Assembly: GCA_027943335.1 (NCBI GenBank)
Contig: BSBK01007860.1
Location: 186,001 to 250,000 of the forward strand
Length of the DNA stretch: 64,000 nt
Reading direction: 5' to 3'
Origin: Chamaecyparis obtusa
Taxonomy: Eukaryota > Streptophyta > Pinopsida > Cupressales > Cupressaceae
In this document: piece after piece, positions 29,420 through 41,525 of the stretch
How the letters are laid out: every line of letters starts with the position of its first letter
How positions within the stretch are numbered: the first letter of the stretch is position 1
Notes under the pieces: model-generated
Database searches by the model: none
Told to the model about the DNA's origin: nothing
What the model saw: the letters and a program-made list of their open reading frames with translations, nothing else
Translations under genes and position numbers: made by a program

Positions 29420-30561
29420 AATTCACTATTTACCGACAATAGTAAATAAAATTTAACAAACAATTAATCAATCACATATACCATTCATCACATGCAACAC
29501 CAATATTTAACACGGAAAACTAGCTTTGGGAAAAACCAATGTGAGAATTGTCACCCGCTAAGAAAATACTCTTCTATAGTACTTTCGGTTAAGAGCCAAT
29601 CTTGTTAAAGATTATAATACACACTGTTAAGCATGACCCGGTTAAGGGATTTACCTTAGATATATCATGATCTTCACCCTATTAGGAGTGGCCTGGTTAG
29701 AGGACTTCAAACACTCTTTAGAATGTTACCTTTTTCAAAGGATCTTACAATAAGACTATTAAGTCCACTATGCTAAGAGATTTCTCTATTACAAATACTA
29801 ATAAGCAACAGTAAATATATTGACCTATAAATTTGCAACTATCTTTGCTTAACCAAATGCTTTGTGTGCTCTTCTATCTTCACTTCAATTCTTCACTTTC
29901 CATTGTTCAACACTTATTCAAATCTATCTTTCCCACTTAGAATCTCTCTATTCCTTCTTTACTACATGAATCAGTGACTTCTTTTCTTCAATTTTTCCAG
30001 CCATTTGTTCATACAAATTCATCCTTTATATAGACATGTTTTGCCACTTAATCTATTCTATTACGTTTTCCTATGATCAATCTTAGTCATCTATTTTATT
30101 TCATAAACTAATTGACTGTATCTAGATCTTGGTAACATGTTTTCTGTTTATCTCATAACTTGAACTTTCCTTAAAACTTGTTCCTTCTATTTTTGTCATT
30201 TAGATCTTGTTGTAGATCTTCATCTTGAGTTTTCATAACTGTAGATATCTTAACTAACTTTCCTTGTTATCATAACCATCCAGCTGATCATATCTAATCA
30301 TTAAATGTTGTTCCAATCCTTATTGTAAAGGATAAAATATTGTAATTGTGTGTAGAATGAATAGTGTGATATGAAAAGGGGGAATATGAGATCTACTACT
30401 AAATCCAAATTCCTAAGGGAGAGATCTAAATTGATCAACCAAAAAGGTTAATGCATAATTGGATCAATCTATGGATAATATGAATGAAGGAGAAATCCTT
30501 ATATTCTACTATGAAAAGTATATGCTTGAAATATGAAACAAATGAAAGGCAAATACTAACC
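29420..30561. other. Non-coding stretch beside a G-run (29330-29345)
   Basis: No gene recognised. The phrase GAGAGGGCGGGGGGGTGAAT at about 29326-29345 is a polypurine-like run that could mark the edge of another LTR element on the plus strand. Text such as AATTTAACAAACAATTAATC follows. No matching second copy is in the window. Confidence 0.35.
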
Positions 30562-30814
30562 TCAAAATAGGGAAGATCTAGAAAATGCTAATTTCTGATG
30601 TTTGTGTGCAGTTTTGGGCAATTCTGCAACCTCTTCCAGACTGGAAATGTCGAGACAAAGAAAACCTAGAAAATGTTTACTGTTCTGACAGTAGGTAGTC
30701 TTTGACTCCGATAAAAGGTCAAAGACTACTTTGGGATTTTGAAGGTCATCCTTAACTTTGTTCGTGGATCTCAGAAGTTTAGTGAAAAGGGTATTCAGAT
30801 CCAAGCTCCGATCC
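30562..30814 (-). CDS. Small hypothetical ORF in or near an LTR leader
   Basis: From an ATG at about 30814 an 83-codon reading frame (starting MDRSLDLNTLF) runs to 30562. Just upstream is an intron-acceptor-like TTTTTATTGCAG, and a TATA box lies at 31338-31332 on the same strand. It has no recognised domain. It may be a leader peptide of the retroelement or chance. Confidence 0.25.
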
Positions 30815-30959
30815 ATAATCCTATACCTGTACCTGCAATAAAAAGAGAGTTTTTGTTGTTTGGATGGGGGGTTTGCCTTGGTCAAACCCCAATTTGGAAT
30901 CAACCTTGAAATTGAATTGAAGTAGTAATATGCATAAACAAAGTAAATGGAAATTTTCA

Positions 30960-31847
30960 CCTTGCTTATGTTGAAGTCCTTATAGAGGATTCAAATCCTT
31001 GAATCCGCAAGTAGGGATGCTCCAATGAATGTAGAAGTATGTAGGATTTCTCAAATCAATGGGATTTGATCTTCAACACCAATCTTGAATGGATCTTTGC
31101 ATAGGAATAGAATTGGATGAATGTGGAAGGATGGATCTTCAAAGGGGCTCCAAAGAGATTGAATCCTTCAATGGCTAACAATGAATCTCCTTGATGAATG
31201 AATGCTTGAACACTTGAATTCTTAAATGCTTGAATTCACTTGCTTGCACTTGAGAGCTTGATCATGAAATTGCTTGAGATGAGATGTGTTCACACAAAAC
31301 TTGATGGTGAAAATGAGAGAGAAAGGCCTCCTTTTATAGTGAACTAGGGCACAATCTTCTAGAGGGTCCACCTTGGGGAATTAAATCCTAATTAGGTCCT
31401 AACCTTTAGAAATATACCTAGATTAAATGCAATTAATAATTTACAATCTTGAAACCTGAAATGGCCGACCCAGAGGTGGGAAAAAAGAAACTTTTCAAAA
31501 CCCGACATCCAAAAATCATAAGACCTTGAAATTTCAACCCTAGGTCAAAGATGAGGTAGACCCTGCCCTAGGTCAAGGTCGAGGTCATCCCTGACCTAGG
31601 TCAGGGTTTAGGTTGTCATTGAACCTCAAGTTTATCTTTGACCTTAAGGTCAAAAACCCCAGGACCTCAATCCAAAATGCTAGGAAATGCAGAAAGATAG
31701 TGAAAACAAGTGGAGAGAGAAGTAGAACAGGGGGGAAAGCCAGATCCAAGAAAATACCTGATCAAGATGCTTGACATGACCCCATACCACTTACTCAAAG
31801 GGCTAAAATATCTTAACATGGAAGTTCTTCCATTTTAAGATGATACA
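30960..31847 (-). mobile_element. 3' LTR of the minus-strand gag-only element (end uncertain)
   Basis: Begins TGTATCATCTTAAAATGG at 31847, immediately after a polypurine tract (31863-31848). About 260 bp of its start is repeated at 57287-57547. A 100-bp zone near 31545-31620 is rich in short GACCTAGGTCA palindromes and TTGACC repeats. The low-coordinate end could not be fixed; 30960 is a guess. Confidence 0.55.
31332..31338 (-). promoter_or_regulatory. TATA box in the minus-strand LTR
   Basis: On the minus strand CACTATAAAAGGAGGC is a strong TATA box, about 510 bp inside the LTR that starts at 31847. This is the expected place for the U3/R boundary promoter of a retroelement. Confidence 0.55.
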
Positions 31848-31863
31848 TTAAGCCCCCACATTA
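31848..31863 (-). other. Polypurine tract of the gag-only element
   Basis: On the minus strand TAATGTGGGGGCTTAA directly precedes the LTR start. A G5 run one step before TG is the normal plus-strand primer layout in Ty3 elements. Confidence 0.55.
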
Positions 31864-33025
31864 GCAAGAGTATGGACTTGATTCAAACTCTTGGTAAAGT
31901 AGATCAAAATGAAAAGATAATCTTAGCATAATCAAAGGGACAAAGAGAAATCTCAAGCCCCCAGGGACTCAAGTCTTCATCAACTCCAAGATCACAGTAA
32001 GAGAGACATCTTTAGAGAGAGAGAGAGAGAGAGAGATAGATTATCTCACCCAATGAGAACTTATGTCCCATTGTGAACCACACAAGGAAATGACACAACT
32101 AGAAAGATGGAATTGAATCTCCTAGTGAATGTGGCTACTCACTAGTCAACCCATCAAGGATTCACCCTTAGGAACATTCTATTCCATAAGAGCAAAACCA
32201 AAAGTAAAAGAGATCCAGTGTTAAGGACACCTCCGACCTTAAGGGATAAAAAATTTGAAACTAGCGGGATCAAGAGATCCTAAAATATAAATCCATGCTT
32301 TAAGGATTAGTCATTAATCCAAAAAGGGAGAAAAAGGTATCTTGAAAAATAATATGTGTATCAAAAAGTGTGTGTGTGCAACAGGTGAGCTGAGCGTATG
32401 TCCCCATGTTAAAGTCATTGCTAACACTTTAACATGAGCAATGGCTTTAACGAAAACATAAACAACTCCACTGATTACATTTCCACTACAAGATGCCCCC
32501 AGATGAAGACAACTCAAGGGAAATACCACATAAAAATATAGAGAACACAAAAGGGATCTACCTACCGTGGGGTCAGTATGATCATAAGATAATATATATA
32601 TGACATTATTTCAAAAGAATTGACATCATTCCCCAAATAAAGTAGAACAACAATCAAAAAGGAGGAAATATCACATAAGATATATGAAGAAGAATCTTTT
32701 CAGACCATGACCTGGAGACCAAAAAGATTTAGTGCTACCAAGTCGCGGATCCAAGCATATTACACAAGGAAATATTTACGAACAATTGCACATTTACAAC
32801 ATAACATGAAACAACATATAGAAGAATAGAGATACATATAGAGGAATTATACAACAAGTTTGATTCCTTTATCACCTTGCACCAACAGAGCAACAAGGGT
32901 CATATAAAATAATCTAACAACATTTAGCAAACACATTACAGGAGAAGCATAGTACAATAGGAAAACACACAAAAAAGCTACCATGAAGGATAAGCTGATC
33001 GAGCATGACGCCTACTCTCCCCATC
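31864..33025 (-). other. 3' untranslated part of the gag-only element
   Basis: This sits between the gag-protease stop (33026) and the polypurine tract. It contains no RT, RNase H or integrase motif in any frame, which is why the element is read as non-autonomous. It holds a (GA)n. Confidence 0.5.
32014..32036. repeat. (GA)n microsatellite
   Basis: About eleven GA units. A simple repeat in the 3' untranslated part of the minus-strand element. Confidence 0.9.
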
Positions 33026-35527
33026 TCATTGTATATCTTTTAGGGAAGGTGGGTAACTCGCAAGAGGGACTACATCCAACACAGAAGGAATGATAGCCAG
33101 TTCCAAACAAGGATCCTCTTGAGAATCATCATGTTCGATACTAGGTGTAAGTGTTAATTGTGATGAAAGCATATTAGGTAAATCAACATCAATGTCAATA
33201 GTCTCATATTCATCATTAACATCATCAGTATCATCGAGAGTATCTTCTTCATCCAGATTAATCAAAATAGGATCTAAGATGTGAATAGAATCATCATAAT
33301 CATGCATCTTAACATCATTATTAATAACCACATTATGCATAGGCTTAGCAGAAGAATTTTGGAGAATAGAATTACGAGCTTTAGGATGAGCACGATGCTT
33401 CTTACGATGTTCATTAGTAGACCAATTCCATTTTTATTTACTTGAAATAGGTTGAGAACTAGGAGGAACAACCATAGGATCCTTCACAGGTTCTTTAGGA
33501 AGATCAATAGGATTATTAGGAATAGTAGGAACTTGATTAACAGAACTAGAAGCTATGGTTAAAGGAGGTATGGAAGGTGTAGGCAAAAGACCATGATTAA
33601 GATCCATAGGAGGTACACTTAATTTAAGAATCTTATGATGTTTATAGGCTAGATATGAATGGAAAAGATTATCAAGTCGAGGAGGACATGAATTAGGTAA
33701 TGAAGGCCAAAAGAAATCAAGAGAAGCACAATCTCTAGGCCTAGAAGGTTGATATAAAATATGATTAATCATCTCCACTTCTTCATTATGAACAAATTTA
33801 AGACATTTATGGATAGGTGAAGCTACAACATGCATGGCTTTTAACTATGGTAAACCAAGATTAACTTGAAACTGATCAGAAGTAGGAACAACAAAAAAGG
33901 TAGTGTTCATAGTTTTTCCACAAAGTTCAACTGACAAGTTAATAGAACCAAATGATGGATAAAGAAAACCATTACAAGTTTGAATACACACATTCGATGT
34001 ATCATAAGAATCACGTTGCAAGTTTTTTATAAAAATATTTTCTTCAGTAATAACATTGACTAAGGATGTAGGATCAACAAGACAACCAAGAGTAGGTATC
34101 TGAGAAATTCAAGAATAAATGTAAAGGGGACCATCAGGAGCTTTAATAGTCTAAGAATCATCAAAGGTAATCGAAAGTTCCTGAGGTCTTTTATTCTTAG
34201 GTTGTTGTCAAGGTTTAGGTTGAGTTTTCAATTTGGGCTTAGGTTTTGGTTGAGGTTGAGATTGAACTTGAGGTTGAAGCTGAGGTTGAGGTGGAGATAC
34301 AGAGTGATCAACATGCTCTACTTGATTAACAATGTGATTTAGATCATCCATCTTTGAATCATACACAATTTCCATAAAAGATGGCTGAGCAATGGTATTA
34401 GTATCATGCACAGGTAAAGGATTCGTATAGATTTGAAGGTTTTTATTAGGAGGGGAGAGAGATTTGTTCCCACTACCATCGAGATTATCAATAGATAAGG
34501 CATTAGAATAAATTAAATCTTGAGCCTTACATTTTAAAGAATAACGTTTCTTAGTATCGTGACCATCCTGACGGTGATATTGACAAAAGGCTTTAAGATC
34601 AAAAGATTTAGATAAAATTGTAGGAGGTAAAAGAGGTCAAATAGGAGGTAAAGTAATCATATTAGTAGTTAACAACCTATTCATAATAGCATGTGGAGAT
34701 TCAGAAAAAGGAGTAAACGTATGATTTAATCGAAAAGAAGTGGATGTAGAAGTGACATTGTGAGATGCAACAACAACTGCATTCGCTTGTTTGTTTATCT
34801 TGACATAATTGTTGAACTTTTGAAATTTGTTTGGATTAGGAGTAGCATCACTTTTATCAACTGTAACATGAGCCATTGAAGTGGTGCTCTCAATTTGACT
34901 CACTTGTAATTGATAATGATGAAGTGATACACAAAGTTGTTGAAAATAGGTAAATTCAGTAAGAAGAATCTTATCTCTAATATCCTTTTGCAAATTTGAA
35001 ATAAACATACGTTGAATATCAATATTAGGAATGGGATAAGAAATCTGAGCATGCAAATGCTTAAATCTACCAATAAATTCAATCAATTTTTCCTTAGGAC
35101 TTTGTTTATAATGCATCAAATCAGTCAAAGACACTTGTGGGCCAATGTTGTTTTGAAATTATTGAATAAAAGCATTGGCAAGTTTAGGAAATGAATCAAT
35201 AGAATAAGGAGACAAGGAACAATACCATTGTAAGGCCTTGTCACTGAAAGTTCTAGCAAACAGTTTGGCTAAAATCCTATGGTCATGATCATAATCAGTA
35301 CAAAGGATTTGAAATGTTTTAACTTGATGAACGAGATCTCCTTTTCCATTATAATTCTCAAGATGAGGCATATCAACTTGTTGAGGAATAGGAGTACGAA
35401 TAATATCTAAGGACAAAGGGCTTCCCATGTCACTTGTAGGAATACTAAACTTATTTTGGGTTAAGGATGCAAGTTATTGTTGTAAGGATGACATAGTTTG
35501 AGCCAAACTGATGGTTGTTGAATTTGT
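33026..35527 (-). pseudogene. gag-protease ORF of a minus-strand retroelement without pol
   Basis: Open minus-strand pieces (35428-35159, 35134-34637, 34411-34208, 33835-33434, 33340-33026) join with stops that mostly fit Gln decay. Upstream of the ATG at 35428 the frame stays coding-like to about 35527 with one TAA. The gag part has the capsid-like segment ALQWYCSLSPYSIDSF followed by LIEFIGRFKHLHAQI and FISNLQKDIRDKI. A zinc-knuckle remnant CQYHRQDGHDTKK lacks its last Cys. A Pro/Gln/Lys repeat (KPKPKLK) follows, then a protease-like region with GCLVDPTSLVNVI, in which the catalytic Asp stays but the following Gly is lost. An acidic tail (DEEDTLDDTDDVNDEYE) ends at 33026. No RT or integrase occurs before the polypurine tract 1.16 kb downstream. 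Confidence 0.7.
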
Positions 35528-37480
35528 TGGGACTCAAAATTGCATGCTCATTTTGAGTCACAAGTTGAGGAAATTATAAAATTTGAAAGCCCTTTAATTG
35601 CTTTTCATGCATATGTACTCGACTGTCATTTTGAAGCCTATGAGGTGTTCTAGGTGTCTAACACACTCCATTCAGTATATGCATGCATTCTATGATGTTA
35701 TTTTATCATCCTGAATCATTCGATGAGGTTCCATTTTGAGCAAGTGTCAATTTGCACAATTTTGCCTAAGTGTCAAATAGAGTACAGTAGCCCAGTTTGC
35801 CTTTGAATATCTTGCATCTAAAAATGTTTCATGACCCGCCACTTTGAGGATGTTTAGTATGCATATCAAAGAACCTATGTTCCAATTTTCAAGTCATTTT
35901 GAATTTGTTTGATTAGGTTTCGAACCTCTCAAAGTTGGTAGTTTGTTGTTGTCATGCACTTGTGTAATTATTCAGAATTCTAGAAGGGCTTGTTTGACCA
36001 GTCATATCTTTGACCCAATTGACCCTATTGAGAAAATTCCTTTTGCATCATATTCCAGGGGTCAAATACTTACTATGTTTCAATTTTGAGGTCATGACGA
36101 ATCCATTTTCTCAGTTTGCAAATGCGATTCCAAATATAACTTTTGTTGTTTTACAAGTTGTGAAATGTGCAGATTGATTTGTACCCCTGTTCGTGATGTC
36201 ATAACTTTTGATATGTGATTGATGAGCCTAAATGGGTTGTACCATTGTTTTCTACTCTAAAAATTCTACAAGTATGCCAAGTTAGAAGTCTTGATGAATC
36301 TTTTAGCATACTTTCCCAGGGTCATTCCGTTTGCACAAATCACTGTTTTACTATGTTTCCCAGTTTGCAATTCTGAGAGCCTATCTTTGCCTGATTGCCA
36401 AGTGCAACCTGTTATTCGTCATGAGCCCTAAATGTAAAATTATACTCTTTGTATGACAAAGAACAAATGCCCTTGTTTTCAGATCCTGATGTCATGTTTA
36501 GCCTAGTTTTCAAAGCCGAGTTCGAACCCAGTTTCTATGATTTTCACTGTTTTATATCTTGATTTTTACTAACAAGCTGACTTTGGTGATTAATTGTAAG
36601 TGGCCATTTGATCTTTTTGGAAAATTGGTTATGGATTCATGTTCTTTGTTTTGGGGTGAATTAATGCCCAAGTTTCTGGTCTCTGAATGTTCCGTTTGGT
36701 CAGTTTTAAAAGCCAGTTCCGGAAGCAACTTTAGTGATTCTTGTAGTGTAGACAAAAAATGTTTCTTAGTGGCCATGTTTGTTCGGTCCTATCTTTTAGC
36801 TTGAATCCTTGTGAGCCATTTCCTATAATAAGTGTATTGTAGTGTTGGAAGTGAATGAGAGTTCCAGATGGTGTGTTCTTGTCAGGCCTTTCAGTCAGTT
36901 TTTAAGGCCGCTCCCGGATGCCAGTTAGTGTGGTTTGGCAATTGTGACAAAGTGTAAAAAGAAACAAGTATGTGGTTGATTCTTTGAGACATCATGGTTT
37001 GTTTTCACTTGGTGGTGGCATTTAGGGTAAATGCAACGAAGGATGTTGATTCATAAGTGGTTGATGCCCTCTTTTTGGCTCAAGTTTACATTGATGTTTT
37101 TGAACTTCCAACTCTCCAGCAACCTATGCAATGGTGCCTATTCATGTGCTGTATTTGATCAAAATGAAACTTCAAATTGTTGATTTATGGGATATAGTAT
37201 GATTAACAAAGTTGTGGTAAATGTTGAAGAAATGCACGTTGATCCCATTTTGAAGGCAAAAACAAAAGTTTTACTATCACATTATATCCCCGTGTTTGTT
37301 ATGTTTCCGCTAAAATGTGATCTCAAATGATAATACCCTTCCAAAATAAAGTTTTTCTAATTGAAAATCTAAATCCCTTAAGTCTACAAGTGTTGATGGG
37401 CTCGTGGTTGATGTCTGGTGGGAGATTGTGGAAGAAAAGGGACTAAAGCAATATGATTTGGAGAGCTCAAGCTTTCTTTT
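35528..37480. other. Unassigned block at the edge of the gag fragment
   Basis: Coding similarity stops at about 35527, and a perfect 10-bp inverted repeat follows at 35531-35540/35550-35559 (GACTCAAAAT / ATTTTGAGTC, 9-base loop). From there to 37480 the sequence is moderately AT-rich, with recurrent TTTGAC/GTCAT phrases and no recognised ORF. It may be an LTR or leader of another element inserted into the gag region. Confidence 0.4.
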
Positions 37481-37498
37481 TAATCATTTTATCAGAGA

Positions 37499-37806
37499 AA
37501 GAAGAATGAATCCTGACGAATAGATAATACAGATGGAAATCTCTATATGGGAGCTATGTTCTTCGGTCTAGTCCATATGATGTTTAATGGATTTCCAGAA
37601 ATGTCAATGACAGTTGGCCACCTTCCAGTTTTCTACAAGCAAAGAGACCTCCTCTTCTATCCAGCTTGGCTTATGCATTGCTAGCATGGATAGTGAAGAT
37701 CCCGCTATCTTTTCTAGAAGCATTGATTTGGGTTTCTATTACATTCTACGTCATTGGCTTTGCACCAGAAGTTGAGAGCTCAATTCTACCCATATTTACC
37801 CACGCA
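37499..37806 (+). pseudogene. Exon fragment of a PDR-type ABCG transporter
   Basis: One frame reads [15 protein letters not shown], then [20 protein letters not shown] and DLLFYPAW. A single-base deletion near 37672 shifts into [16 protein letters not shown] and [11 protein letters not shown]. This is the second ABC2-type membrane region typical of full-size plant pleiotropic-drug-resistance ABCG exporters of the plasma membrane; [14 protein letters not shown] is a family hallmark. Only about 100 residues of a roughly 1,400-residue protein are present, with no nucleotide-binding domain nearby. It is a displaced or captured gene fragment among mobile elements, not a gene. Confidence 0.85.
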
Positions 37807-39215
37807 CTAGTTTGAGAATGGTAATTTGAGCGGGTCCCTTGCAGGCACGGTGAATAAAGAACCAACATATTAAAATTGGAGTGCGCGGAGCCACGTTTTG
37901 GTCAAAACAGAGAAAAATCATGCAAGTATTGAAGGGGGGCATGATTTGTTGCAACCAGTGTTAGAAAATGAGGTGGGAGCTGCATCAAACATGGTTGCAT
38001 GAGGTATGAGGGGGCCACTATCAAACGAGGGAGATAGTCCAAAAGGCGTGTTGGCAGTGCACACAATTTGGGTGCCAAGTAAGTAAGTAAATCCTTATGT
38101 AAGAAAAGGGAAAAGCCAACACCATGTTTAAAGAGAACCTTCATGTTGCTTTGCGTGAACAGTGTGAGATGCCTTACGCAATGAGTAGAAGGCTTTGCCC
38201 AAATGCAAGGATGGCCTTGCACAATATTTACACTACCAATCAACATGGGTATGAGCTGCCTTGCGTGGATGGGCCAGTCTAAAATACATGAAGGGCCATG
38301 CAAAAGGCCCTACACAGTGGGGAGTGCTCACGTACATTTGGGGCCTCACAAATATCAAAATATATCCAATGCAAATGCAAAGGGAGGCATATTTTGTGGA
38401 CAATGCCAGTGTAAACATGAATGAAGGATGCTAGGTTTTGATGCTCATGCATTGGTCTAAGGAGAGTTGCTTGCCGATTTGAGGGATTGGAGGCCTTGCA
38501 TAGCATGGGAGCTACCCATGTATGAGGGTAGCTATGCATGAGATGCTTTAAGGAGACTAGCATATAGAGAGGGCCTACGCACTATGATGGAAGATGCATG
38601 TGCAGGTATGAGAAAGGATAGCTTACGCAGGAGGCAAAGGGACTTTCGCATATATATGCCAATAGATGAATGCCAATGTATGAGAGAGGTTAGCCGGAGC
38701 AGGAAACAAAGAAGAAAATCACACACTTATTGTGCCTCAAGTGAACAATGGTGTTGACTTGTGCAAGAAGGAGGAGCTCAGGCATTTGGAGTGTGTAAAT
38801 TGGCTTTATCCCACATGCAGCGAAAACTGGTTCTACCAAATATTTAAATACCTTGGCACTTTCATTATATGGTAAGTAAAGAGCCAAGAGGCTATTGGCA
38901 GGCCCTCTTGGCTGGTGGTCTCTGTGCGTGGTGGGATCCCCTAATTTTGGCGCAAGAAATGAAGGAGGTTTTAAAACTAACAAAAGCATTATTCCACATG
39001 CACGCCAAAATAGGTCTTTGAGCTGAATATAACCAAATCCACATGCACAATGAAATAAGATGAAGAATGGAGGCTATGCTCATGCAACCTCCCATGTTGA
39101 TGCCTCGATTTTCATGCTGGTGAGCCAATGGATAATAAATTTTGCAGAGGGAAGATGGAGGTGACAAGGCCCCAGATGACACGTGGCATGAGGTCATGAA
39201 TTCACCAAACGAAGC
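37807..39215. other. Non-coding block upstream of the Tat insertion
   Basis: No gene recognised. Text is rich in GCCTTGC/CATGCA phrases (38150-38700), which create several overlapping spurious minus-strand ORFs. Confidence 0.4.
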
Positions 39216-39600
39216 TGGCAGTTGGGAGATGACTACGAGATCTAGTGGGTGGTCAGTTAACTACTAGTTGCCAAGTCGCCAGATCCTAGCGGTTAAGCCC
39301 TAAGCCTCCCACGATCAAGAGAATAAGCCAATTGCTAGTTCTCTAAGTCCCAGTGGTTGGTGAAGATTAATTCAGAGAATTGGAGAATGGGCTTGGTCGC
39401 CCATTCTCCAAAGGTTAACCCAAGGTCAAGTCCCATTCTGAGAATTGGAGAATGACTCTTTCGCATGATCACCGAGCTTAACTGCAGTTAAGGATTATGA
39501 TTGGAGATTCAAAGAATGCATGTAGTTGCTAGTTCTCCCAACTAGAGGTCAAATCTTGGGTTAGTCCGAGCAACCATTCACATGAGGACACTTGGCAGAT
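39216..39600. repeat. Left copy of a dispersed repeat flanking the Tat element
   Basis: Repeats of GAGAATGG...GTCGCC(C)A(T/G)TTCTCCAA occur four or five times at 50-70 bp spacing, each able to pair GGAGAA with TTCTCC. The block ends with TTAGTCCGAGCAA and TGGTGCTTCCTGTGG, which recur in the same order and orientation at 57203-57260. Confidence 0.6.
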
Positions 39601-39818
39601 TCTGGTGCTTCCTGTGGCAAAATGTGAAAATGATTAAAAAATTATAGACTTAAAAAGGAATTTAAAGAAATGATAAAGTTTAGACTATAGGGCATAAATT
39701 CAAAAATTTAAATAACATGCCTATTCACGAAAAAATGTCCTAGGAATTCATTTTTTTGTCCAAATATATAAGTGTTATATGTTTCCAGAAATGAGAAAGG
39801 ACGAGGAATCCAATGGTG

Positions 39819-39823
39819 ATGAT
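39819..39823. repeat. Target-site duplication ATGAT, left
   Basis: The 5 bp immediately before the 5' LTR are identical to 55111-55115 immediately after the 3' LTR. This is the length expected for a Ty3 integrase. Confidence 0.9.
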
Positions 39824-41012
39824 TGTAATACCCCAAAAATGGGCTATAAGTTCATTAATCTCCTACATCTTCAATTCGAACGAAATTGACATCAAAGTCC
39901 TAACCTAAGGCACATCTAAACATCATCGAATCATAATTGATTATCTTAAATTCTGCATTGGGGAATATTCCTAGTAATATCCCTAATCATCATAATTATC
40001 TTTAATTTTATAATTATTTGGCAATAAATCACATTTATCCTAAAGTTTGATTAATTGAATATTTTCATATTTAATTAATTAGATTTAATATCTTGCCACT
40101 TAATTGTGTAATTAAATTTAATTCTATCTATTATTAATTGTATTATTTAATTTTGACAATAAATCTAATATCTTATGAATAATTGATTAAATTCTTATTT
40201 AATTAATTAAAGCAAGTTGTCATTATTTAATAATATAATTTTTAATAAAAGTTTGATAAAATAGTTAATTAACCCATAAATTAATTATTTTATTTCAAAA
40301 ATTAGTTAAGTTGGAAATAAATCACTTTATTATTAAATTAATTCATAATTAAAACATGCACAATCATAAAAGCAGACAACTGTCAATTATCAATTAAAGC
40401 TAAACTCTATTTTGAGTTAAAGCTTAGCTTTTGCATGTTTTTGTGACTTGATTATCTGTTATTATCAGATAACTCAAAAATCAAGCTGAGTTATTTGAGT
40501 GATTTATGGCTTTTATCCATGCACCTCCAAAGCCCTGGATTTCTATAAATTAAGGCTTCAGCTCTTCACAAATCATCTCATATTTTTGCACAATCACACT
40601 AGAGAATTGGAGGCTGAGGAATCAACTTGCAAATTCAAAGCATTGTGAGATCAATTTCAATTGCATAGTTTTTATATCTTAGCATAGAATTTCATAGTTT
40701 TCATATCATTGTTAGATCATTTAACATCCATAGCATATCAGTTTATCATTCCTTATTTCATCATAAAATCCAAAAAAATAGATTAATTGCACTCAATTTC
40801 ATATCCATCTTTTGCATTCAAATCCTTCATTTAGGTGTCGTCTAGGTCACTGATCTCGATTACAATCTGAGAACATTAATCTCGCACCTATTAGAAGGAA
40901 GTAAATCGCTTGGTTAGATAGTTTTCAATTTTGCACGATTTTGATTATCACTAACCTCTAATGTTTTACTGAGTGTTGTGTCTACAGATCAGGTACAAAA
41001 TTCACACACACA
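39824..41012 (+). repeat. 5' LTR of the Tat element, 1,189 bp
   Basis: Starts TGTAATACCCC and ends CACACACACA. The central part is extremely AT-rich (TTAATTAATTA). ATTTCTATAAATTAAGGC near 40540 contains the probable TATA box. About 98.7% identical to the 3' LTR by eye, with roughly 11 transitions and 4 transversions. Confidence 0.95.
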
Positions 41013-41016
41013 TTTC

Positions 41017-41034
41017 TGGCACCCACCGTGGGGC
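41017..41034 (+). other. tRNA-Lys primer-binding site
   Basis: TGGCACCCACCGTGGGGC, four bases after the LTR, is complementary to the 3' end of plant tRNA-Lys except for one position (A for G). The same site occurs at 63272. Confidence 0.85.
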
Positions 41035-41207
41035 CCTGAAACGGGCTTCCCTTCATTTCTATCAATCTTTTATCATTTCTCTATCAGAACTCCCCTGTTG
41101 CTGCCTATTTTGGTGGTATTCTCAGTAGGATGTTATTTTTTGTACAGTGTGACTTTTTCTATCAAAACCGTCCGTACAGTGTGATTTTTAATTTTGGTCC
41201 GTACAAT

Positions 41208-41525
41208 GTCGTACGAGTTTTCATTCTGTCGTACGAGTTTTGTAGACTGTCATTTCAGCAAAAACCCAGTGTCGTACGAGTTTTGCAGACTGTCGTTTCA
41301 TCAGACACCCAGTGTCGTACAAGTTTTGCAGACTGTTGTTTCAGCGGACACCCAGTGTCGTCTGGGAGCATACCCACTGTCGTACGATAGTTGATTTTAT
41401 CAAGTGTCATTTCATCACATACCCGCTATCATTTGGAACCTGGATTATCGTTTCATCAGATACCCAATGTCGTACGAGTTTCTGGACTGTCGTCTGGGAA
41501 CACACCCACTGTCGTACGAGTTTTG
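41208..41525 (+). repeat. 43-bp leader repeat with the GTCGTACGAG palindrome
   Basis: GTCGTACGAG or a variant starts at 41208, 41228, 41271, 41314, 41357, 41379, 41469 and 41511. The run 41228-41271-41314-41357 has an exact 43-bp period. The unit reads roughly: GACTGTCGTTTCA, CAGACACCCAGT, then the palindrome-containing core. Since 43 is not a multiple of three and all frames stay open, the array is unlikely to code. A second, looser cluster lies at about 43365-43590. Confidence 0.85.

Noticed and set aside
37902..39197. Group of minus-strand ORFs of 60-130 codons
   Set aside because: They overlap in different frames over repetitive GCATGCA/CCTTGC text, with no domain and high Cys/His/Leu content typical of non-coding translation.
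41208..41525. CRISPR-like array
   Set aside because: Units are contiguous 43-bp tandem repeats in a retroelement leader without unique spacers, in a plant genome.
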